64,000 nt of DNA from Cyanoderma ruficeps (lineage: Eukaryota; Chordata; Aves; Passeriformes; Timaliidae), in NCBI GenBank assembly GCA_008694505.1, contig VZDJ01000624.1, positions 62,001 to 126,000 of the forward strand, written 5' to 3'. Under the pieces are notes generated by a model, which saw only the letters and a list, made by a program, of their open reading frames with translations, did no database searches and was not told the DNA's origin. Positions 13,779 through 27,560 of this stretch are shown piece after piece. The position numbers were made by a program, and so were the translations under genes. Positions within the stretch are counted from its first letter, which is position 1. Each line of letters begins with the position of its first letter.

Positions 13779-14700
13779 TTTTCTACCCCTTATGCTATAC
13801 CATGCACATTATGCCCAGATCTCATACTTTCTAAATATACATGTATACATACATATACACTTATAACTATACACAACCACAGCTATTATTTCACTAATCA
13901 ATGACCTTCCCCCTGCCCCAAACTTACTTTGTTTTATGGCAAAATCAGCCTTCAGGAGGATCTTGATAATCTTTTCCCTTTCGTCAAAAATACCTGGTGG
14001 AGTATTTCCAGGCAATGATAGTCTCCTGTCAGTCTTCACTCTCCATAGGACCTACACACTAGCCATATAAGACTATTAAAGGATGAGCGAGTCTTGCTGG
14101 CCATTCCCTGGCTCTCCCGGGCCATTTCATGGCTGGGGTTCAGAGTCCTGGCTGGCAAGGTGTTGTCAATGGTGCACTGCTCTGGTAGTAGCTGGTACCT
14201 ATTGTTCTTCGACCCTCAGCAGTCCTCAGCAGAGGGGTCCTCTGGGAGACCAGGAGAGGTATTCAGCTGTCTAACTTCCGTCACCACAGCAGCTCTCCCA
14301 AAAGCCCAACAATGCTTTTTGTATCCCTGAAATACCCTCTCCTGAGGTAAACTCTGCCAAGTATTCATGAGGCCTCTGGGCCAATCACAGTGGGGTGCTT
14401 TTGCCATTCCCAGTGAGAGTCACTTCAGCTTCCAGTACAGTCATGTGTTGGGATCCCTCTGTCATGCCAGAAATAGAGAAACATTCTGCTCCTACATATC
14501 TTGATGGCATCACAGTACGTTGTGCTCTGGGGTCAACTAAAATCTTACATTCAACTCACAATCAACTAAGAGCAGAACCAATTGAAGGCCATGTACTCAG
14601 TACTGTTTATCCTCTCAGTAATATCTAAGAGTTTACCTTTGTTACCTTCTCAATAATATCTAAGAGTAATCCTTTGTTTACTTTTGACTAATTTCTCATT
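13779..14700 (-). mobile_element. Decayed retroviral interior next to the 3' LTR
   Basis: This block lies just upstream, in minus-strand sense, of the antisense LTR at 12848-13778 and stays GC-richer than the unique DNA around it until about 14600. A polypurine-like run touches the LTR boundary. Minus-strand translation gives patches without stops (13809-14039 and 14216-14407) interrupted by stops and frame changes, as in an old pol or env remnant. I do not recognise a specific retroviral motif, so the assignment rests mainly on position and composition. No 5' LTR was found to the right, so the provirus is truncated. The right edge is approximate. Confidence 0.45.
14614..14683. repeat. 35-bp tandem duplication, two copies
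   Basis: CTCAGTAATATCTAAGAG at 14614 recurs as CTCAATAATATCTAAGAG at 14649, and the following bases (TTACCTTTGTTAC versus AATCCTTTGTTTAC) also correspond, giving two imperfect 35-bp copies in tandem. The duplication sits at the edge where the retroviral interior fades into unique DNA. Confidence 0.75.
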
Positions 14701-17510
14701 AATAATTTTACTTCCCTCTTCAAAAGTCTCTTGTTGGGTCATGCTAGTAACCCAAAAAAATTCTTTAAAAGTGTTTTTCCTAATCTTCTGTTTATTTGCA
14801 TATATGGATTATTCTACTCACAGAGAACATTATAGTATTTAGAATTTTGAATTTTCCTTTGAACAAATAATTCAAGATTTTGCCTGTAATTTTTTTATTC
14901 AGGCATAATAAAAATATGAGATTGTTATTCATTTGTTCCTGTGCAATTTTCCTAGCTGTGCAGGTTCCCTACTAGAATAATTCTATACATAAAAATGTTC
15001 TACCATATGTTAGTAGGGAGCTCCTCTTTTGCAACTCTTTAATTTCATTTAAAACAATTTTTGGCAAAAGCAGTGACTACAAATTCCCATGCAAGTTTCT
15101 TTAATCCATGCAGTGTAGCACAATTTTGGGCCATATTCAGACCTGTACAAGTCTAAAGGTACAATTCCCTTGAACACAGTACATTTTCATTATAAATTAT
15201 TCAGCTCTCTTTTTCCCCACTCAGTGACAAATCAATGACTACCATTTTACCACTTAATTACCTTTATCATCTAAAATATTCTGCATTCTACACAAATATT
15301 TAAACAGCTCTTTTTGTTGAAGAAGCAAAATATAATATAAAAAGATTTTACTCTCCTGTGCTGTCAAATCTGGCACCTTTCAAAAAGCTCTATAATGATA
15401 CATCCACTTAAAGTGAATTAGATCACCAAGAACCCAACATAATACAAGGAAAAAAATCCAAACTATTTTGGGTTCTCTGTACTTGTATATCTACCTCTCC
15501 TAGCTGAGATATAATGAACCCATAGAAAATGTATTCTATGTCTCTCCTGTGCATTTTATTCCTACTACAGTTATCTCTAAAAAGTGTCCTAAATCAGTCT
15601 CAGTACACTGAAATTTATTACTGAGTATAGCACTTTAGTGCATGCATCATGGTTTTGGTTTTAAATAGTACTAACAACAAATATCAGAACCCTTTATATT
15701 CCTTAAAATGCCATGCACATTTCTAGTAGTAAATAAGATGCCACCAGCCCAATTAAAAAAAAAATCAACAAAAGCACCCATCTTCTATTTTGAAGTATAA
15801 AAAATGGATCATATGCAGTTTTCAGCTACTTTCAGTATAATGTTATCGTGTATATATCCTATTAAGGAAACCAGTCTTTCTAAGATTCGTCTTATTCTCG
15901 ATTTTTGGGGAGCACCATCTGTAAAAACCTACTCTTCAAGTGAAAAATAAAATCTTTCCTACCAATGTCTAGAACTTAATTGAATGCCGAAGTAAAGCTA
16001 TATCTAGCAATACTGGGCTATCTAGTTACTGAACGCCTCAACTTCTTCAGTGCTATCTGCTACATCCCAATGTACCATTTTAGGAAATAACATACTTAAA
16101 TGATTTTAACTCAAACAACTATGCCTAAGAAAACAACAATGTATTCAGAGTGGGATTTAATTGTATTAGACTATTGTTCTTAGAGAGATTTAATCTGCGT
16201 AATGCAGGTGCAAAGCATCCTGTCCTTTATTTTACTCCAAAGTTTAAATGTTTCCTCTAGAGTTTTAACATTATTGTGGCATCAATTTCTAACTAATATA
16301 AAGTACCCTACCTTAAAAAAAATGGATTAATATAAGGCATAATGCTAAAGTATGTGTCAAGTGTAACCTTTATAACTTTGCTTGTCAGGTTTTTCCATTA
16401 GAGACCTCATAAGCAGCCCCTGCATATCAGTCACAGTGTACCCTGACAGGTTTAACCTTCCCAAGTGGCTGAATGCACCATCTTCACTGCAGCCTATTGA
16501 CCAAAGCAATAAGCCATTCTGTATAGTGTATTAAAGTCATTTTCCACATGCTACCTCAGCACGACCCATTGTTCATGCTGGCTCCTGCTGACCATGAAAA
16601 CCTGCACTCCACACTAAATTGCTACACTTTACACCGTTACGCCAGTTAAGCAGTAAGCCCCCTACTGAATTGTTTTTTTTCTCTTCATAGTCTAAAAAGC
16701 ACAGCGATTATCACAAATGCTCAAGATATGATTTTAGACTGCAAATAATAAAAACCAACCCTGCAAATAATTTAAACACTTAAAATATATGCTGACTGTG
16801 GAAACTTTACTTTTGTTATAATTCACCAATCCTTTGTTCATAGATATCTAAGGGTGGCAGGCCATCTGTGCAAGCCTGAGCAGCCCTGGGCACTCAGTGT
16901 CAAAGGTTGCATTTCAGCTCCATGAAATTCACGCCGTCTCTGCTGAAATCAGCTTTGTTGCTAGACCCTGTGACAAATGAGTCCAATCTAGGCTGAATGC
17001 CCTTGACTTGACCCTGGCCAGTGAAAACAATAGGGCAGACTCAGCCAGTGGAAAAGATGTTCTGCACTAATGAACCCAGCGGTGGCCACAGGTCAGTTAA
17101 AAAAGAGGGGATAATGTTCAATCTTTTCAGGTGCACATTTATAATGAGAGAAGCACACAATCCCTTTCAGGATGGAGCACATATAACAAAGAAAGTATTT
17201 GTACACTCATCAAGGCTAATGGACCCTGAGGGTACTATAGGAATATGTTTTTAATTTAATCTTTATTGAATGACCTTACACACTTCATTTTCTCTGCACA
17301 GCACCATGAAATGGACACACTCACTAAGTTCAGTACTGAAAACAGATGAATATATAAATGACCATTGCCTGCTGGGTATGCAGATTAATTTTCTTCCCTT
17401 ATTTTCACCTTTGTCCACCCTGCTGCTTGCTCCTAACGCAATTTCTTATGGCAATATTTCTGCTATAAAGACTTTTTTTTAGCTGCCTACATTTACTGTA
17501 CCATTTTCAG
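14701..17510. other. Unique AT-rich non-coding DNA
   Basis: No gene or repeat is recognised. The part from about 16850 to 17100 is somewhat richer in G+C than its surroundings, but I find no exon boundaries, promoter or repeat ends in it. Confidence 0.5.
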
Positions 17511-18290
17511 TGTGGGATGCTGAGGATAGAAAAGGTGTCTGGTACATGTGTGTTTAAAGAATTTTCATCATATGTTCTTTCTCTTTCTGGTGAGAGAGAG
17601 GAGTCATTCCCCTGGTCACCATGGGGTTCCTCCCAGAGGAGATTGTTCTCCATAAACTTCTTCTATGTGAGTCCATCCCGTGGGGAACAGTCCTCTCCAG
17701 ACTGCTGCAACACGGGTCACTCTTGCATGGGGTGCTGTCCTTTAAGGACAGGCTGCTCCAGCATGGGCTCCTCTCTCCACAAGCTTCCTACAGGGTCAGT
17801 TTTCTCTCAGGCATCCCCCTGCTTCAGCGTGGTGTTCCTCCAAGGGCTTCAGGTGGATCTTTGCATCCCCATGGACCTCCATGAGCTACAGAGGCACAGC
17901 TGCCTCACCATGGTCTTCACTATGATCTTCAGGGGAATACCATCTTGGGCACCTTGAGCACACTCTTCCCCTCCTTCTCCACTGAACATGGTGTCTGCAG
18001 TAGTTCCTCTCACATATTCTCACCCCTCAATTTTCTGGCTACAATTATATCTGCATAATAACATTTTTTTTTCTCCTTCTTAAATCTATTAGAACAGCGG
18101 TGTTACCATAATTTCTAACGGGCCCAGCCTTGACCAGTAGCACATCCATCTTTGGAACTGAGGATTGTCTCTGCTGGACATAAAGGAAGCTACTGGCAAC
18201 TTCTCACAGAAGCCACCCTTGTAGCCCCACCACCTACCAAAGTCTGGCCAGGCAAACCCAAGAAAAAATGTGACCTTTTTCTAGCATCTC
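17511..18290 (-). mobile_element. ERVL-type LTR, antisense
   Basis: Read on the minus strand, this segment has the layout of the abundant passerine ERVL LTR. First comes a start region around 18260-18160 with GTTTGCCTGGCCAGAC and CTTCTGTGAGAAG. Next is the block near 18120-18080 with GGGCCCGTTAGAA and AATAGATTTAAGAAGG. The block near 18000 with GCAGACACCATG follows. Last is a series of degenerate repeats between 17950 and 17640 of the GCTGGAGCAG / CCCCATGG kind. The + strand left edge (17511) starts TGTGGGATGC, a possible TG end. I did not find a matching target-site duplication, so both edges are approximate. A 146-codon + strand open frame at 17517-17957 is antisense to the element and is not a gene. 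Confidence 0.8.
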
Positions 18291-19290
18291 TTCTTAAGGT
18301 GTCCAGTTCTTGCTAAGGCAAGCCTCTTATCTTAATGCTTCTGGTGTAGACCACAGACATATTTTGGCACTTTTTAAATGAATTCCTGTGAATGCAGCTA
18401 CACCAGACCTTACAGAACTTCTTCCTATACTCTGTTAATAAATTGGTTGCAACACTGTCCCCTGCTGTACTCCATTGATGTCTGGTTTGAATTCAAACAT
18501 AAAGCAACTTCATACAAACTTCTAAAATTCACTAGAGGCCAGTCTTAGAACCTAAACCTCAGTTTCCCTGTATATATTATTACCAACATGTAAAAGATGA
18601 GAAATCCTTGTCATAAACTGAAGTGTGCCCTGAAAAAGCCTTCCATGAATTCAAAACACAGTAGCCAACACAAGGTGCATGGAAACTTGCATATTACACT
18701 GGGATTATAGCTTTATTTTCTGGTAAAAAAGTTTAATTTGCATTGCAAGGCGGTGAGAAAAAAATACTAGATTTTCTTATGCAATTCAAAGACCCAAATC
18801 CTCCAAACAATACAAGACCCAAACCCTCCTCTGCACTTAATACAACCCTGCATGATAATTTCTTGCATGAAAACCAACCAATGTAAAAGCCACCTGAGTT
18901 CCTGCTCAGAAAACTACACCCCCATGTGCAACCCAAAGATGTTCTACTTGCAAAAAAATAGACAAATAAAGGGCAACGAAATCTGGATGTTTGCAAAAAA
19001 TAACAGCTGCATATACTCTTCCATTTTCTATAAAGGAAGGAGATGTCTGGAAGTCTCAATTAAAAAGACTAATTACTTATCAATTTACAGTGGTGCCTAA
19101 GGATCCAGGCAAGTCTCATTTTTTTTAAGTACTCTGTGAACACAGTTATACAAAAGACAGTTCATACCTCAAAGGACTTACCGACTGAAGGAACATGAAA
19201 AATGTATAAGAAAAAATGCAGAAGTACAGCTACCTGGAGGGACTTACTGAAAGCAACCCAATAGACTAATAACAATTAATAGAATATAAA
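18291..19290. other. Unique AT-rich non-coding DNA
   Basis: No gene or repeat family is recognised between the antisense ERVL LTR and the second CR1 copy. Overlapping open frames of 82 and 108 codons lie on opposite strands at 18733-19100 and have no recognisable features. Confidence 0.5.
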
Positions 19291-19843
19291 GGTCAGTAGG
19301 ACTAGGGCGGTAGTCATCCCCCTGCACTCAGCACTGGAACAGCTGCACCTTGAACACTGTGTTCAGTTTTGGGCTTCTCATGGTGACAAAGATATTGAGA
19401 TGCTGGAGCTGGTCCAAAGAAGGGCAGTGGAGCTGGGGAAGGGTCTGGACCACAAGCACAGGTGAGGGAGCGAAGGGTGTTTAGCCTGGAGAACAGGAGT
19501 CTCAAAGGAGATCTTTTCACTCTCTACAGCTACCTGAAAGGAGATTGTAGCCAGGTGGAGGTCAATCTCTTCTCCCAGGGAACAAGGGAACATGGTCTCA
19601 AGCTGCTCCAAGGGAGGTTTAGATTGGATGTTAAGGAAAAAATTCTTCATGAAAAGGATTGTCAAACTTCAGACCTGACTGCTCGGTGAAGTGGTGGGAT
19701 CACCATCACTGGGGTATTTAAAAGATACATAGATAGGGCGCTAGGGACATAGGTTAGTGGTGGGCTAGGCATTGCTGGGTTAATGGTCAGACCTGATGAA
19801 TTTTAAAGTTTTTTTCATCCCATATAATTCTCTGATTCCATCT
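19291..19843 (+). mobile_element. CR1 LINE 3' end (second subfamily)
   Basis: This is a short, 5'-truncated CR1 LINE tail on the + strand. Recognisable blocks include CATCCCCCTGCACTCAGCAC (19315-19334), the TTTAGCCTGGAGAACAGGAG block near 19479-19498, TACCTGAAAGGAGATTGTAG (19532-19551), TTTAGATTGGATGTTAAGG near 19618, and the end AATTCTCTGATTCCATCT at 19826-19843, a form of the ATTCTATGATT tail. The layout differs from the copy at 2668-3835, so the two come from different CR1 subfamilies and were separate insertions. There is no intact reading frame. Confidence 0.93.
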
Positions 19844-22800
19844 AAAATACTGCCATAGTTTAACAATATTTTTTAATGTTTACCATTTCTACATTTTCTT
19901 ACAGCAAACCTGGTAAGACACAGGTATATCATGATGCAGTACAGATGTCCAGCCATATTTAAAGGATGTGCACAGAACTATTCTATAGATTCTTCCCTTG
20001 TTTTAGTTACAGGACTGACTAATTTTGGTAACTAAGAAAATTTAGCTACATAATCCATGAAGAACAAGGAGTATCACAAATGACATCAGTCTTTCGAGAC
20101 CAATGTACACAAGAAAAGACAATGAAGGAAAACTTAGACATCTAATTCCTCAGGCTGTAAGCCAGGGGTTGGCAATCAAGCTGAAATGCAGAATTGTATA
20201 GATCTGATTAAAAAATAATATTTTTATTTCAAGTTCTCATGTATTATTGTGCTGCCCATAAAATCAGACTGTGAACCTAAATAGGAATTGGATCTTGCAT
20301 TTGTTTAGGTAGATCGTTCAAATAAGCTCTCAGTGCTCAAGCAGGAAACAAGATCTTCACTTTTGCATAATACACAGCATTTATGATGGTCCCTTAAATA
20401 ATCAAAAGAATTAACACAACTAAAATAAGAATTTTAACAGTAAAGAAAAGGTCATTGGGGGTAGAGATAAATCTGGGTCTTAGGTATAGAAATGGTAATT
20501 AAAGCCATGAAAACAGATGAGGTTATTGAGAAGAACATATAAAAGGTTGCAAATCAACATGGCCACACAACCTCCCTGACCTTCTCTCAATGCTAAGCAA
20601 GTTGCTGCAGAAATCAATGCTTTCAGAGTTCTGTAGCCCCACCAAAGCATATCTCTCTTATTATGAAAAGAAAGCAGTTTTACTGTTTCCACACTCACAC
20701 AACCAAATACTAACCCCCACCCTGATTAAAAAAAAAAAAAATGGCAGGAATACGACATTAAGCCCAGTGCAAAAATATTAATTAGAGAAACTTGCGGAAA
20801 AATGAAGACACAGAAGCAGACCTTTGACCTACTCTTAAAGCATTGCTAAAACTATAGTGCTGCTCTGGAGCAAGAAAAGAAGGATTTGTACATTTAAGAT
20901 GCTGAAGTGCCTTAGCAGACGAGCATCAGAGCCAGAAAAGAGGCAATTTTGTTTGGCATGGAATTTCTTTTAAAAGTAACTCTTCAAAACAAGGTTTATT
21001 GTACAGTAAATATACTTAACATTTTTTGATACAATGAGAAATTCAAAATTTTCTGTTGCATTGCTATGCAGTTTGATTTTATCTTCATTCACAATACACA
21101 GATTACACTGTGCTGTGACAGCCTAAGTCAAACTTGTCTATGGCTGAGTCTTAGAAGCTCACAGTATGTTATTATTAAATCACATGGATGAAAATGAAGC
21201 CTAATATTCCTACAGCTAAATGGTGTATTTGAATATGTGGACTCAGATTGAAATCATGTGACTTTTACAATACAAAACAAAACCAAAGACTCATTTATTG
21301 GCCATTTCTCTGTATGTCCTTACTTAGTTGTGGTTCAGTTTCATAATTTATTTTTTTTTTTTTTTTACTTTTCTGAGTACAACAGGATGCACAGTCTGTG
21401 AAGCAAGAAAAGATTCAATCTAAGTTAAGATGTTGGTCATGGTTAGATAAGAGATGCTTGGTGCATGCATTTATTTTACAGTCCTGAGAACATAATTGAT
21501 TTCTACCCATGTATATACAAAGACATAAGTAGATGTAAGGACAGTGGAAGAGAATATAAATCAGATATCCAATTGATAATTGGATTTTGACAAAATTTGA
21601 TCATCTTTTTTCTTTCTCTCCCTAAATATATCATTGCACTTTCTGATCAACTGAAGTATCATTCCTTTTCTCATCATGTATGGGCAGTTCCTACCGCTTA
21701 TCTTTAGTCCTGCATGAGGTAGAGTAAAAACCAATCACTGCTGCTGCAGGATTTTTTTTGTTCTTCATTCATGTCCAAACATTCACATTAGTACAAGAAT
21801 CATTCAAATATAGCATAGCTAATCTTAAGAAGGTATCAACATTACCAAAGTTTGGAGATAGTATTGGAAATTTCGACTTGCTGAAACTTTTCAGTCCTTT
21901 TAATGACAATTTAATTTTTTCTGTACCATTACCTGGTTTTGTTTTGGAACATAATTATGAATTTTAATTAATATGGCTAACCTTTACAGGATAACTTTAT
22001 ACTTCTTTGAATAATCCTTATTTTCCCTATTAAAAAAAGCAAAACAAAACAAAAGAAATCCAACAAAAACAGAATAGGAAAAGAAAAGAAGAAGGGGAAA
22101 AAAGCAAACTATATCTATTAAATCTTCCCAAGGTCATTGCCCTGTGTCTTTTTCTGCTCCTCAACAAAGTACTCATTTTTCTTAGCTTCCTGTCAATGTG
22201 CCATGATATCCTTCACATCTGCCTGTGCCTTTGCTTTTATTAACAGAAAATACAGCCATAGCTTTAGTGTCATGTGTATTATAAAGACAGGATTTTCAAG
22301 AGATTTGACAACTCTCATATTTTCCGAAGTATTCTCTATGTAACACAGAAACCGTTTATTACTGCTAAGTAGTGACTGTCTCTCCAGCTTGAATAATGAA
22401 GTCCTCTAGGTCAGTATTTTCTACAAGGATGCATTTAAGGAAGAATTCCTCTGCAGTCCAGCACTAAAACAATGGGTGTCAGGATAGAAATCTATGTATC
22501 ATCTTAGATGCCACTACAATCAATCTAATTCTTTGGGCAATGAAAATACAATACATTATTGTGTTAAACCAAGAATTTTCTTTTTCAAAAATGTTTATAA
22601 AAAACATAATAAAATTATTTATAGAGACCAGCTCTGCTGTGCAAGGTAGGATAAATTTAACCTTCTATGGACAGTGCTTTCAGCTGCAGGAGATTTACAT
22701 CTGTTACCCATAAAACAAATTTCCACAAGGTGCACTAACATAGTTTTTGAGAATTATACAATACCCAAGCAAAACAGTAAGACCTTTCAGTGTTTCATAG

Positions 22801-25800
22801 TATTTTTTCTATAAAAATATCCCAAATTAAATATAAAATCCCCCCCAAATATCCCAACAATTTAAAAAATTACTCATAATTAACTAACATACAAAAGGTT
22901 TTTATTTCTATCCCAAAATTACACAGTTCTTGAAACAAAAGCTTTTATTAGGTCATTTTCACAAAATTATGGACTATAAAATATAAGAATAGGCTTTCAT
23001 ACAAATAATTAGAAAATAACTGGTGCAATTTTAACAGAAGATACTGTTATACAATACCCAGTATAGACATTGAATCAGAAATACACCAACATTGCAGACA
23101 TGAAAATAATGAATAATCTTCTGAGTAATCCTGCAAAATTCTATTATCCATTTACTTAAGCCTTTTTTTTTTCATCTTGGAGGATGTAGAGATTTTTCAT
23201 TTCAGTTGTTAGTTAAACATGTTTGATATATTTGGTGTGTTTCAGATCACTTTATTTTAGTAACATAAGTACTCTACTGACGCAGAACAGAAAACCAAAA
23301 ACTGATCACAACCCCTTAGCTTTTTGCTTTTATGCTATTTGCACTTGTTCTCTATCTGTATTAAAGAGAACCAAAATATAAAATAGTCATAAGATGGATT
23401 CCAAGGTCAAAATTAAATTTATAAGTTTGCATTGAAGCCAACTCTACTGTTTCTACTTTTAATTATATGGGACAGTGTAAAAGAAGTGCTAAAATCAAAC
23501 AATAATTAAAACAGTTTTGGAACAAAAGTACTGGATGAGTCTTACTGAAATTGCATCTAACAACATCATTTGCATGCTTTTAAGTCTAAGCCTGGTGTAA
23601 TTGCACAGCATTCTCTGCTGCATGATTCATATTCAGGAGCCAGATTGTCCTCCCAGTGCAACATAAATATGTTCTTCAATTATTGTCAGTCTGTAAATAG
23701 GGCTGGAGGAAAAATATATACGTGGAATAGGAGGAGAACTGAAAACAGAGGGGAGAGGTGCTGGTAATTGGGCTCATCTTGCAAGACCCACTACAACTTG
23801 ACCATTTCTGATCCCAGTGTAAAGCTGTTCTAGTATTCCAGAGAATAAAGATTTGTTCTATTTGCTTGTAGCTTCTACTAATGATAGAATAGCTAAAGAC
23901 CCATAGTAATCTCTCAGTTTCTAACATTCTTTACACTTCTTCCTTCATATTTCTTTTTAGTCATATTCTTCCCCAAACAGACCCATTCAGGGCTAAACTC
24001 TTAGCATCTAATAATATTAATTAATTAAATAACAAGTGTCTAATAACTAATATTAAATATACTACAACTCCATGTGAAAAGCTAGTGTAACTATGCAGAG
24101 AAGCTGATAGTCCTCCTTTCTCAGAGTCAGGAGAAGCACTCACTAATACTAAAGTCAAGAAAAAATCCTCGACATTAGTTTATTTTTTGATCTTTAAAGT
24201 GCATTACAAACTTAACTAATCTCCTCAGTCTGTACCTTATTCAAGTCATTTGTGCTGTACAGATGTGAAAATTGACCTGTGGAACTTGAAGGACTCTCAG
24301 AGCACAGAATAAATATGTATCTTAATCAGAGTTAGATTTCAGGAGCCTCCTGCTTAAGCCTCTGGTCATATTTTGATGCTTTTCAGTATGAATAAATTAT
24401 AGGTTTTCAAGAATAAATGTGAGAGTAAATAAATAAGTTATAGGGAAACATGATCATAGCCCAGTCCTGATTCACCCCCAAGGCTTGCTCATTTCTACAT
24501 AGTACAATTTCAAGAGTCTTAATATCTCAGAAAAAATGTGGTTTTAAATGTATACTATTGAGAAAATTCAGTTTCCTCTTAGGACCATGAAGGAAAACCT
24601 GCACGAGGTATGCTTTTGCCAGTTGACTCTAGAATCAATTTAGTTTGGAGACATAGAGTTTTCCTCTCTATTTTCTGCTTCTGAAGGAACTACCTCTGCA
24701 GAAGATTAGGTTTACAGAAACTGCATATGCAAATACATTTGAAATGCAGAGCAAATGGACACAAGTGCACTGGGCACCTACATTGACGAATACATACTCA
24801 TTCTGTGGGAAATTCAACTGGTTCAAACAGTAGCCTTTGTCTGGTTGAACTTCTTGTTCATCTAAAGATAACCAAGTGCATTGACATCACTGCAAAACTA
24901 AAGGCTGAAAAATAAACAAAGAAACTGTCTGCTTGCTCCCTAACATAGAAATACACAAGCATTTTGTAAATAACTTTAGATTAGTTTATGTTTTTTCTTC
25001 ATTGCACACAAATGTCCTAGAAAAAACAGCTCCAGATTCTGCTCTCTGATCTTCAGTGGCCTCTTTTGACAGACACAAGAAATATTTTCTCTTCTCAAGG
25101 AACAGATCTTTGGGTCGGCATAAAAAGTTTTCTTTCTCTGATGAAAGTTATCCAAATACTCCCAAACTCAAATCCATCAGGTAATGTTGCAATTTGCTTT
25201 TGCAAAATACAGGTTAGAAATCTGTAATTTTCTGTCACTTTCTCAGTTCTGGAAAATTTGATTTTACATGTGTAGTTTATAATTGTTCAGTCTATAATTG
25301 CCATCTCCCCTACTCGTCCCAAGTGGGCTACAGTGGGCAACTGACTGTTCAGACAAGAGCTACAGGAGGGACACTGGCTCAGAGGTTACTAAAATACCCA
25401 AAGCAACAATAAAAGTATCAGAGAAGAATTTAGAAATTGGACTGACCATTATAATTTATAGGAATTTTTGTTGAAACTACTATATAAAGTACTTCCAATC
25501 AAAAACTCCGTAACACATTTCAGGCTGCCAAATTCCTGAGGGAGAAAAATTCACATGGAATTAATTTTAGTTATTTATAAAGCATCATTTAACTATAATA
25601 TATTATCTATAAGAAGATACTGTTCTTTTTTTCTGTCATAAAAGTAATAGTTTTCAAGAGCTGTGAGACGCTAAACATTTCACAATAGTGTATTGCTATT
25701 TTGTAAAGACTATTAAAAAGACCAATAGAACCCCCAAAATATTGATTCAAAACTTTTGTAAAAGCACCTAGCGTTTTCTAACCAGAAATATTACAGTGCA

Positions 25801-27396
25801 ATAGACAACATAACAAATATGTCAGGTTCTTTCATGAGGAGGGAGATGGGAATATTCTGTTACAGTAGGTTAAGATGATGATGACAACATCATTAGAACA
25901 AGAACTGGGAAAACCCGCCTTTTTGTCTAAATATCATGTTGTTTTCTGATGTAGGTATAGTTCAAACAGTATAGTACAAATAATAGGGGAAAAGGAACAA
26001 ATAGAGTGACTATTTAATCTTCTCCATGCACTTTGTCAGACTACCCCTCTGCCGAGGGTTCAATGTTGCATTTTGTTTTCCATATCAAAGGTTATGTTTT
26101 TAAAAAGCTTTTACCCTTTAGGACCAAGACAAACTGTGGAGCATCTCCCGGTGGATACAGGTAATATTTCTGGCTTGCTCTAGTCTTGCCTATTCACATT
26201 CCATGTGCAATCTTTGATGGAAAACAGAAAAAAGGGCATTAGCCCACAGAATTACTCTGTGCTTTTTACATTAGATTGAACAATTGTGCACCCATAGGTA
26301 ATAGAGAGAAAGGACACCCTCAAGACACTTCTCATTTATGCTTTCTCTTTGCTCAAAGATTTTTTTTTCATTATTATCAATATTTAGATCAGATTCTGAC
26401 CTTTTTAAAACTAGTTCAATGTGGAGAATTCCACTCTCTTAATTTCATGGCTTGTCTTCCTACTTGTTATTATTTTCTGATGCTTTAAATTTTTTGATAA
26501 TATTATAGATATTTTAAATAGAAAGTTAGATTTAACATGTATGATTTCAGCATCTGGCCCTTAATAATAAATATTGTCACCCTTTATATAAAATATGTAC
26601 AATAGAATTATAAGCAAAATATGAATCACTGTATTATTTTAAATTACGACTGATAGCAATTACATACTTGTAATAGTGAAGCAAGAAGAGACGACATAAT
26701 CATGTAAGAATATCTCTATTGCCTCAAGATATGTAAAAGCAACTAATATGTCAGCCTGGTTCTTGTAAATGCAGTAGCTACAGCTCTTTTCATATGATCC
26801 CTCATATGATCTAATTTTGTCACAGGCCTTGACTAACCTGGAACAGACATTGTAGCTCATATCACAATATATTGCAATTCAGTACATAATATTTTTGTAA
26901 ACAGAAAGAAAGGAAAGAAGAATGCGAAATAGAGGGAGTACTTGGTCAGCTGCTTGCAGTGTTCACTTCCAGTGAATGACAGAAGAAATTCCTGGTACTG
27001 TATATTATTTGCAGTCAGATAGGTGCTGAGCAAATATCTGATTTAGAACACAGACCACAAACTCTGTAATAATTTAAATAAGATGTATATTAATATTACA
27101 TATTATTAGTCTTACATTCTGTCTGTCTTTGAAACTGGTTGCAATGCAAGGAATTGTAACTTGGGACTCTCAAGGTATACTGGGTACAAAAATCCAATAA
27201 GAAAAAACTTGAATGTAATCAATGAGGTGTTATATACACTTGTTTATTTTCCTTTCTTCCTCTGTCAGGAATCAATGTGATTTTGGAATACAGTAACTGA
27301 CTTTTAGATAAATGTGATAAGCTTAGGAATCTAAATAATGAACAATATTTCAATAATCATTGTGTTCATGAACAATATCTCCCTTGTTGTGAAGTT
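19844..27396. other. Unique AT-rich non-coding DNA
   Basis: About 7.5 kb without a recognised gene or interspersed repeat. It holds a T run of at least 16 bases at 21351-21366, an A run near 20729-20741 and an A/G-rich low-complexity stretch at about 22031-22108. Open frames are short and featureless. Confidence 0.5.
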
Positions 27397-27560
27397 ATAA
27401 TTTGTGGGACCAGGACAAGGCTGAGTGCTGAGATTCCCACCACTGCCCAGTCTGGACTCGAATCCCCAGCAAGTTTCCCACCCGAGGACTGCTGGTCCAG
27501 ACGTGACAGCAGTCTCATCTCTTGTCAAGAAATAGCCAAATTTGGGAAAAGACATTCCTT
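27397..27560. other. Small GC-richer island with a hairpin
   Basis: About 160 bp of clearly higher G+C sits in AT-rich DNA. Inside it, GTCTGG (27450-27455) and CCAGCA (27466-27471) pair with TGCTGG (27490-27495) and CCAGAC (27497-27502), giving a two-part stem-loop with an asymmetric bulge. GACTCGAATCC resembles a tRNA B box with two mismatches, but no cloverleaf or A box accompanies it. It may be an eroded repeat fragment. Confidence 0.35.

Noticed and set aside
13779..14700. Assigning the retroviral interior to a named pol or env domain
   Set aside because: No catalytic motif could be read with confidence; only the general retroviral-interior call is kept.
17517..17957. 146-codon + strand open frame
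   Set aside because: It is antisense to the ERVL-type LTR and reads through its degenerate internal repeats.
27440..27480. tRNA B-box-like string that might mark a tRNA gene or tRNA-derived SINE
   Set aside because: It has two mismatches to the B box and no A box, cloverleaf or terminator at the right spacing.
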